Shown piece after piece: positions 1-4,749 of a DNA stretch of 5,347 nucleotides. The notes beneath the pieces are model-generated. The model saw only the letters and a program-made list of their open reading frames with translations. It did no database searches and was not told where the DNA came from. The stretch spans positions 1 through 5,347 of the forward strand of contig JAZUKH010000151.1 in NCBI GenBank assembly GCA_045643185.1, written 5' to 3'. Within the stretch, counting starts at the first letter, position 1; every line of letters begins with the position of its first letter. Position numbers and translations under genes: made by a program. The stretch is from RGIG464 sp045643185. GTDB taxonomy: Bacteria; Myxococcota_A; Bradymonadia; UBA4248.

Positions 1-144
1 CGGAGCAAAACAGGCGACGCGTATTGAGCGAGGAACGAGCGAAAAGCGGAGCAAAACAGGCGACGCGTATTGAGCGAGGAACGAGCGAAAAGCGGAGCAA
101 AACAGGCGACGCGTATTGAGCGAGGAACGAGCGAAAAGCGGAGC
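1..144. repeat. 46-bp tandem repeat array, three identical copies plus a degenerate fourth
   Basis: Identical units occupy 1-46, 47-92 and 93-138 with no spacer between them. Each starts CGGAGCAAAACAGG and ends ACGAGCGAAAAG. A fourth copy begins at 139 (CGGAGC), then diverges and is shortened by about 5 bp before rejoining the pattern at CGTATT (153-158). The unit is about 74% purine on the plus strand and contains an ACGCGT palindrome and GAGCG-type sub-repeats. The array touches the window edge, so its true length is unknown. The perfect identity of the copies suggests recent amplification by slippage or unequal recombination. Function is unknown. Confidence 0.95.
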
Positions 145-154
145 GCGTCTCGCG

Positions 155-189
155 TATTTAGGCGCTCAGAATGATCTGAGCGCCAAATA
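155..189 (-). terminator. Strong inverted repeat after the VIT/VWA gene, probable terminator without a U-tract
   Basis: GGCGCTCAGA (161-170) pairs perfectly with TCTGAGCGCC (175-184) across a 4-nt loop. The stem extends outward through TATTT/AAATA with a single bulged A at 160, giving about 15 pairs. It lies about 13 bp beyond the stop codon of the minus-strand gene, where a terminator or 3' stabilising hairpin is expected. Read on the minus strand it is followed by CGCGAGACGC rather than a T-run, so classical intrinsic termination is not certain. A second copy of GAGCGCCAA at 192-200 could compete with the one at 178-186 for the same partner. Confidence 0.6.
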
Positions 190-201
190 GCGAGCGCCAA
201 C

Positions 202-3198
202 TTAATTTCCGACCACAATCGATCCTATCGCAACTTTATCTTTTGCTTTTTCGAGCCGCAAACTCATCGTCTGACTCGTCTGATCAGCCCTTCCCCAATG
301 CGTGAAGATCGTGACGGTGACGGTCGCCGGACCAACCACCTTTTGTTGATGAGAAGCGTAATAATTGGCCATGATCTTGTAGGTGCCATTCGGCGCTTTT
401 TTATGCAAAAACTCTTCTGGGCCATATCCCGTCGTCACATCAAAGCTGATCATGCCCCCCGATTGAGACAATTTATGGGAATAGAAGACCTCTTCCCCGC
501 TCGGTTCCAGGACGTGGAGATCAATATCCGTATTGTCCGCATCCCACATCATGACGATGCGCAAATCGGTGTCGAGGCATTTTCGGAATTTAGCATCGAT
601 TTTCGGAATGACCGGAGCCGTATCAGGCCATTTTTCCTTTTCGCACCAAGACGCCAAAATGTTGAATTCCTCAAGCGCGACAAGAGAAGTCCACATAGCA
701 TCACTTCTTTCCCAGGGCGAGAAAGCCGCTTTTTTGAACAGTTCAAGCGCCTCCGTCGCATCACAAGCGGAATGATCACGCCGAGCGCGCAACTCGAGCG
801 TCAGGGCCAAATCACGCCACGAGACCGCCTCGTCAGGACGCATTTTTGCCACTTTTCTTAGAATGATCAGGGCTTCATCGAGCTGTCCAGCCTCACGCAA
901 ACGCCAAGCGTAGACGCGCAACATCGCCTCGTCGTTCAACTTGATCTCGACAAGATTTGAAAGAATCCTCACAGCCAGGTCGGTTTCTTTTTCTTCAAAG
1001 AACAAACCAGCGCAATCTAAATAGAACGCGGGACTTTCAGCGAATTCACATTTCTGTTTCAAATACTCAGCGTACTGTGATTTTGAGTCTTTGAAGATCA
1101 AGCCAGCGTCTTTGATAGCCTTCAAATAGGGCGTATCAGGATCCCATGCTTTAATGTTCACGACAGCAGAAGCCTCCGTCACAGCGTTATTTCGTTCACT
1201 TTGCGAAGGCCCGCCGTTCTCATCGACCGCACAACAATCGTCCTCAACCGAGACGCGTTCGCAAGTTTGAGCACAAGGCGCCGCCATCGGCATTGGCGAA
1301 GGGTCGAAGGCGTCTTCTTCAACAGAGAAGCTTACTCTTGGCGCGCCTCCGGCCGTCCGAGCAGAATTTTGTCGCGTAGAGAAATGCGAGGCCATTTCGC
1401 GCACGCCATTGACGACCGACGAAACAGCACGTCCGAGGACAGAATGCGGTTCGTCCGACGCATCGTCGAACACCCCGCTTCGTTGAAACGCTTTTTTGGG
1501 CACTGGGTCATTCCACCATTCGACGCGACTATTCCATTCTCTTTCAATTCTCTGTTTCCAGGAACGCGCTGCATCTTCTTCGATCCGCTTTTTATCAGCC
1601 TCACTCGTTCTTTGATTGAGCCATTGCTCGTGCAGCTCTTTGAGTTCGACGGGAGGTTCGATATCGTATTTGATCCACTGATCGAGTCGTTCAAAGACGA
1701 TCATGGTAGAGACAGGGCTAACGATGGAGAAATAGCGACCAATGGCGAGTAATTCGTCGCGGTGATCATCGGCAAGCGGGGATAGTTCATCAACGCGCAA
1801 AGCTGCCCAAGCAGACGCGATCACGTTGGAAACACGGGCATTTTCGGGAGACAAGGTCACATCGATGACGCGCCCGTCGGAACACTCGATTTTTGCTGTT
1901 GTCACATTGTTCTGCATTCGCCCAACAATGGTAGAACGTCCCATCGAAGCGAGTCCGATCCCCATGACGTCAGACACCCCCGTTGCGTGAACGGCCGAGA
2001 TCGTGGGTTGAGGCGTCAGAGCGTGTCGTATGGCTTCATCGGGGGTGACATGAGACAACTGAATGACGCGACCGCCACAGAGTCTTCGCAAAAAAGCCAC
2101 ATCGCGGCTTTTTCCGCTGACCATTGCGACTGAACGAGCTCCGAAAGAACTCGTCGATCCATCGAACGTGTCCATACCATCGGTAAACAAGCATGTCATG
2201 CCGTCGAACAGCGTTTCAGCGAGTGGTTTTAGCGCGTTGAAACACGTGCCGCCGTCGTACTTGACGGAATCAAGGGAGGCTAACAAATCCTGGCGCGTTG
2301 AAAATGATAACGCCGGTTCAAGTTTGTTGCGAAAGACATGGAGTTCGTAGTTCGCTTTATCAGGCAGCTTTTCCAAGACCGCACGCGCTTTTTGAATATC
2401 ATCGGCCGTTCGACTACCGGACGCATCCCAGACGATGCGCCAATTTGTGATCGACGCCAAATCTCCGACAAACGAGCTCGTTTCACCGACGCGGACGCTG
2501 ACCGACCAATATAAATCGTTGTTCCATTTTTCAACACACGTCACGCAGTCGGACAAAGCCGGCACGCTGATGAGCAAATCCTCTCCACCGTCGACATCCG
2601 TTTCGTGAGATTCGACGCACCACACAGCCTGTGCCATTTCAAAACGCTTGTCACCGAGGCCTGACAGGTTCGGACGCGGAGCATTATCCATCTCGACCGA
2701 GATCTTCACATCTCTTTTGACCAAATGAGTTTTTGGCATGGGCAAGGCGTATGCGGCATCGCCTTGTGGCGAAAGGACGAGCGGTGCGATGTATTCGACG
2801 CGTATCTGCCGAGTACCAGCTTTTGGAAGCGGATAAATGCGCGTCCGATAGGCATTTCCCTGGATCTGTTCGACGAGTCCAGGGTCAATCCCCTGTTTGA
2901 CTTCTGCTTCGAAAGCCATACGCGCTTTTTCTTTTTCGACGACACTGGCAGGCGTCATCACGCCTTTTATGTCAATGGCGTATCCACAGATCACACCGCC
3001 GTCCGGCAAAGGGAACTCCAGTTCACCTTCCATCACACGGTCATTGGGATTGACCAACGAAAACTCTGTCTTAACATGCGCATACATGCCCTTGATATGC
3101 GCTTCGACAGCGTATGTCCCCACGTAAGGGGCTTTTTCCTCGCTCTTGATTCCAGGAACGACGATGCTAACCAGTGATACAGCTTCTATCGCCATCAT
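202..3198 (-). CDS. VIT-VWA-TPR-DUF2135 multidomain protein (inter-alpha-trypsin inhibitor heavy-chain-like N-terminus)
   Basis: The product has 998 residues. Residues ~9-140 form a VIT domain, recognisable from the EFPLPDGGVICGY block, the AFEAEVKQGIDPGLVEQ segment and the YPLP...R.I.VEY end. Residues ~253-395 form a VWA domain with a complete MIDAS: D258-x-S260-x-S262, T318 and D340 (DASGS, GGT, FTDG). A conserved-looking IVSPVSTMIVFE segment lies at 491-503, followed by a highly charged Trp-rich helical stretch (~517-563). A low-complexity linker (~571-683) contains C642, C646, C655 and C656. TPR-like helices occupy ~724-828. The C-terminal ~880-965 matches DUF2135/YfaP: WDADNTDIDLHV, then GG, TTGYGPEEF, APNGTY and NYY. 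VIT and VWA domains in known families mediate protein binding, with a divalent metal at the MIDAS. The role of this bacterial version is unknown. No signal peptide or membrane segment is visible, so a cytoplasmic location is inferred. The gene is transcribed divergently from the neighbouring lipoprotein. The domain calls are firm; the function is not. Confidence 0.95.
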   Translation of the reverse strand: MMAIEAVSLVSIVVPGIKSEEKAPYVGTYAVEAHIKGMYAHVKTEFSLVNPNDRVMEGELEFPLPDGGVICGYAIDIKGVMTPASVVEKEKARMAFEAEVKQGIDPGLVEQIQGNAYRTRIYPLPKAGTRQIRVEYIAPLVLSPQGDAAYALPMPKTHLVKRDVKISVEMDNAPRPNLSGLGDKRFEMAQAVWCVESHETDVDGGEDLLISVPALSDCVTCVEKWNNDLYWSVSVRVGETSSFVGDLASITNWRIVWDASGSRTADDIQKARAVLEKLPDKANYELHVFRNKLEPALSFSTRQDLLASLDSVKYDGGTCFNALKPLAETLFDGMTCLFTDGMDTFDGSTSSFGARSVAMVSGKSRDVAFLRRLCGGRVIQLSHVTPDEAIRHALTPQPTISAVHATGVSDVMGIGLASMGRSTIVGRMQNNVTTAKIECSDGRVIDVTLSPENARVSNVIASAWAALRVDELSPLADDHRDELLAIGRYFSIVSPVSTMIVFERLDQWIKYDIEPPVELKELHEQWLNQRTSEADKKRIEEDAARSWKQRIEREWNSRVEWWNDPVPKKAFQRSGVFDDASDEPHSVLGRAVSSVVNGVREMASHFSTRQNSARTAGGAPRVSFSVEEDAFDPSPMPMAAPCAQTCERVSVEDDCCAVDENGGPSQSERNNAVTEASAVVNIKAWDPDTPYLKAIKDAGLIFKDSKSQYAEYLKQKCEFAESPAFYLDCAGLFFEEKETDLAVRILSNLVEIKLNDEAMLRVYAWRLREAGQLDEALIILRKVAKMRPDEAVSWRDLALTLELRARRDHSACDATEALELFKKAAFSPWERSDAMWTSLVALEEFNILASWCEKEKWPDTAPVIPKIDAKFRKCLDTDLRIVMMWDADNTDIDLHVLEPSGEEVFYSHKLSQSGGMISFDVTTGYGPEEFLHKKAPNGTYKIMANYYASHQQKVVGPATVTVTIFTHWGRADQTSQTMSLRLEKAKDKVAIGSIVVGN

Positions 3199-3202
3199 AA
3201 AA

Positions 3203-3209
3203 CTCCTTT
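3203..3209 (-). promoter_or_regulatory. Ribosome binding site of the VIT/VWA gene; bears on which of two ATGs is used
   Basis: On the minus strand AAAGGAG is followed by TTTT and then ATGATG. The spacing is 4 nt to the first ATG (3198) and 7 nt to the second (3195). The second gives the better spacing, so the protein may start one residue later than annotated. The difference has no effect on the domains. Confidence 0.75.
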
Positions 3210-3275
3210 AATGACGCCAAAGATCGTACATTTTTATCGACCCAAGTGACAGGTCGTTCCCCAAAACTCATAGGT

Positions 3276-3350
3276 ACTATACCGTTACCATTAACCAACT
3301 CACTCGTCTATATACATCATATATTAGCTCACGCAGATGATTCGCGTAAA
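3276..3350 (-). promoter_or_regulatory. Candidate promoter region for the VIT/VWA gene (weak)
   Basis: Two imperfect minus-strand candidates were found. One is TTTACG (3350-3345), an 18-nt spacer and TAATAT (3326-3321), in an AT-rich segment. The other is a TATAGT -10 box (3281-3276) with no recognisable -35. The gene must be transcribed from this divergent intergenic region, since the opposite-strand gene starts at 3470. Neither hexamer pair is strong enough to choose, and an alternative sigma factor is possible. Confidence 0.25.
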
Positions 3351-3380
3351 CCTCGTTTTTGTTGCGATAATAGACTCAGT

Positions 3381-3409
3381 TTGACGAGTGCTTTGTTATT
3401 TGGCATAAT
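3381..3409 (+). promoter_or_regulatory. Near-consensus sigma70-type promoter with extended -10, driving the Cys-rich lipoprotein gene
   Basis: TTGACG (3381-3386) and CATAAT (3404-3409) are separated by exactly 17 nt. Each hexamer differs from consensus at one base. TGG immediately before the -10 supplies an extended -10 TGn element. Transcription would start near 3416, giving a 5' leader of about 54 nt before the ATG at 3470. A second extended -10-like element, TGC followed by GATAAT (3366-3371), lies just upstream without a clear -35 and could be a weaker tandem promoter. This is the best promoter in the window. Confidence 0.75.
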
Positions 3410-3431
3410 AATCGCTTAGATGCACCCCGGC

Positions 3432-3451
3432 TTGAACCAATTTCGGTTCAA
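3432..3451 (+). promoter_or_regulatory. Inverted repeat in the leader of the Cys-rich lipoprotein gene
   Basis: TTGAACC (3432-3438) and GGTTCAA (3445-3451) form a perfect 7-bp stem with a 6-nt loop, followed by CTTTT. It lies between the predicted transcription start (~3416) and the GGAGG ribosome binding site at 3459-3463. It could be an operator, an mRNA-stabilising hairpin or a weak attenuator; the sequence alone does not decide. Confidence 0.5.
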
Positions 3452-3469
3452 CTTTTATGGAGGTTATAT

Positions 3470-3895
3470 ATGAAAAAACTCTTTTGTTTAGGCCTTATGG
3501 CCGCATTCTGTTTTGCAGCAGGATGTGATTTTGATGACATCGACAAAGAATTTGCGGAAGATGGTGATCTTTGCGACAATCGCGGCGACAGCTTCTGCAG
3601 AAACTCTTTGCTTTTTACCTGCCTCGCCGATGAAGATGATAGTTGGACAGACATGTTCGAAGACTGGTGCGACGAAGGTGACAAAGACTGCAAACCACCT
3701 ACTGTGTCGAATGATGTTTTGATCCTCAAATATAAATCTGAATCTTGCGGTCAGGGCCAGTATTGCAAAACGTATGATGGTAAATCTGGTTGTTTTGAAA
3801 GATGTTCTGAAGCTGAGCTCAATCAGCGACATCCTGAGAATAGCCGTATGATCTGTACCAAAATTGCCGACGATGAATACTTCTTCGTTTACTAA
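3470..3895 (+). CDS. Small cysteine-rich acidic lipoprotein, function unknown
   Basis: The product has 141 residues. It has a classic lipoprotein signal peptide: MKK, a hydrophobic stretch (residues 4-17), then a lipobox AAGC with the lipidated cysteine at C19. Mature residues 20-33 are strongly acidic. Ten further cysteines follow (C35, C43, C51, C67, C74, C93, C99, C108, C112, C129), an even number that allows five disulfides. The first three are spaced exactly eight residues apart. An export signal plus paired cysteines implies folding in the oxidising periplasm or at the cell surface; an Asp directly at +2 after C19 would favour inner-membrane retention under the E. coli rule, which may not apply here. 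The start is fixed by GGAGG (3459-3463) 6 nt before the ATG. It is probably a single-gene unit with a strong promoter at 3381-3409 and an intrinsic terminator at 3923-3951. I do not recognise a named family. Cys-rich lipoproteins of this style are common in Myxococcota/Bradymonadota-type genomes. Confidence 0.92.
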   Translation: MKKLFCLGLMAAFCFAAGCDFDDIDKEFAEDGDLCDNRGDSFCRNSLLFTCLADEDDSWTDMFEDWCDEGDKDCKPPTVSNDVLILKYKSESCGQGQYCKTYDGKSGCFERCSEAELNQRHPENSRMICTKIADDEYFFVY

Positions 3896-3922
3896 TTTTC
3901 TCGCGATCAACGTGTAAATTCC

Positions 3923-3951
3923 AAGGCCGTCACCATGACGGCCTTTTTTTT
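3923..3951 (+). terminator. Rho-independent terminator of the Cys-rich lipoprotein gene
   Basis: GGCCGTCA (3925-3932) pairs with TGACGGCC (3936-3943) around a CCA loop. The stem is extended by AA/TT and followed directly by eight Ts (3944-3951). It starts 28 bp after the stop codon. The T-run is present only on the plus side, so it is unidirectional and should insulate the downstream gene from this transcript. Confidence 0.95.
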
Positions 3952-4050
3952 GATCAATTCAGAGTTCAAGCCCGATCTCAGTAGCACATAACGCAATTTG
4001 TTCTGCTTAACCCCGCTCTATTCCGTTTGTCATGACGAACTCATTCCTTT

Positions 4051-4054
4051 GGAG
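4051..4054 (+). promoter_or_regulatory. Ribosome binding site that fixes the start of the second lipoprotein at 4062
   Basis: GGAG lies 7 nt before the ATG at 4062. The in-frame ATG at 4032, 30 nt upstream, has no purine-rich Shine-Dalgarno sequence. It would also prepend ten residues that displace the signal peptide from the N-terminus. Confidence 0.75.
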
Positions 4055-4061
4055 ACCATCG

Positions 4062-4628
4062 ATGCAACCCCAAACGCTCGTTGTTTCGTTCAGTTGTTTA
4101 ATGTTGCTTTTCTGTTTTCTGACAGGCTGTTCCACCACAAACAAGGGCCCCAACGCAGCGATCGAAGACCAGCTTGAAGCTCGTCAGCATGACGATACCC
4201 AAAATCTTGCCATTGAATCCAGACTCCGAGAGTCCCAAGAGCTTGTCCTCGTAGAAACGCTTGAAACAGACAACGAAACCGCGATCAGACACCAGGACTG
4301 GTCATTTTCGCCCTCGTTCGTTCTTGAGGCTTCGCCCCAGTCTGCGTTGACGCGCGTTCTCAACGCCATTTATCGCGAAAAAGTCGACGTCTTTTGTCAG
4401 GATTTTGTCGAAAAAAACGCCTGTAAAACGCTGTTTTGGGAAAACGAAGCGATTCTTTCGGATGCTTACGTCTCGTGTGCCAGCCCCGTATGGCAAAAAA
4501 CCAAGCTCGGCATGATGACCACGCTTGAAGGCGTCGCATTTTATTTCGAACGACAAAGATCCGGCTGGCAACTCACCCATGTCTGTACGCAACGCGACGA
4601 CGCAACCAAGATTTTTCCGAAATGTTAA
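4062..4628 (+). CDS. Predicted lipoprotein, function unknown
   Basis: From the ATG at 4062 the product has 188 residues. The N-terminus MQPQTLVVSF leads into a hydrophobic core and the lipobox LTGC, with lipidated C23; Ser at +2 is compatible with outer-membrane sorting. Residues ~30-75 are polar, rich in Glu, Gln and Asp, and probably a tether. The C-terminal half (~80-188) looks globular, with mixed alpha/beta content, aromatic residues (W80, W126, W144, W169) and five cysteines (C112, C121, C139, C175, C188). The last is the C-terminal residue. A Leu/Ala-rich helix near 93-106 is followed by beta-like segments such as EGVAFYFERQ, which could fit an NTF2-like fold, but this is a weak guess. 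The start at 4062 is preferred over 4032 because of the GGAG site and the signal peptide. The gene sits downstream of a strong terminator, so it must have its own promoter in 3952-4050; none is convincing there. Confidence 0.88.
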   Translation: MQPQTLVVSFSCLMLLFCFLTGCSTTNKGPNAAIEDQLEARQHDDTQNLAIESRLRESQELVLVETLETDNETAIRHQDWSFSPSFVLEASPQSALTRVLNAIYREKVDVFCQDFVEKNACKTLFWENEAILSDAYVSCASPVWQKTKLGMMTTLEGVAFYFERQRSGWQLTHVCTQRDDATKIFPKC

Positions 4629-4685
4629 GGTCTGTTTCTTGCCATGTCTGCGGAAAGTGTGGCACTATATTATGTTTATGTTTCT

Positions 4686-4706
4686 GGGCTTAGCCCGTCG
4701 TTTTTT
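4686..4706 (+). terminator. Possible weak terminator after the second lipoprotein gene
   Basis: GGGC (4686-4689), TTA and GCCC (4693-4696) form a short stem. The sequence GTCG then separates it from a run of six Ts (4701-4706). The four-pair stem and the gap before the T-run make termination inefficient or doubtful. Confidence 0.35.
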
Positions 4707-4737
4707 GGAATACCTTTAATATGGATTCCGTTCATTT

Positions 4738-4742
4738 AAGGA
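4738..4742 (+). promoter_or_regulatory. Ribosome binding site of the right-edge gene
   Basis: AAGGA lies 7 nt before the ATG at 4750, standard spacing, and supports the start of the otherwise low-complexity reading frame. Confidence 0.7.
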
Positions 4743-4749
4743 ATAAGGC

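Larger units (their letters stand above)
4629..4749 (+). other. Intergenic region before the right-edge gene
   Basis: This 121-bp segment holds a possible weak terminator for the lipoprotein gene (4686-4706) and AT-rich hexamers resembling -10 boxes: TATTAT at 4668-4673 and TTTAAT at 4715-4720. No properly spaced -35 was found for either. It also holds a 10-codon open frame (4721-4753) overlapping the next start. Transcription of the downstream gene probably starts here or reads through from upstream. Confidence 0.5.

Noticed and set aside
1..144. Possible CRISPR array
   Set aside because: The 46-bp units abut directly with no unique spacers between them, and no cas gene is present.
298..861. 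Plus-strand open frame of 187 codons
   Set aside because: It lies wholly antisense to the VIT/VWA gene within its TPR and DUF2135 coding region and has no recognisable domain. It is an antisense shadow.
1201..1752. Plus-strand open frame of 183 codons
   Set aside because: It is antisense to the linker and charged-helix coding region of the VIT/VWA gene and its product shows no domain-like features.
3488..3910. Minus-strand open frame of 140 codons
   Set aside because: It is antisense to the Cys-rich lipoprotein, whose signal peptide, RBS, promoter and terminator all support the plus strand.
4032..4061. Upstream ATG for the second lipoprotein
   Set aside because: It lacks a Shine-Dalgarno sequence and would place ten extra residues before the signal peptide; the ATG at 4062 has GGAG at 7 nt.
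4660..4674. TGGCAC resembling a sigma54 -24 element
   Set aside because: The required GC at the -12 position is missing at the correct spacing (TG instead), so it does not match a sigma54 promoter.
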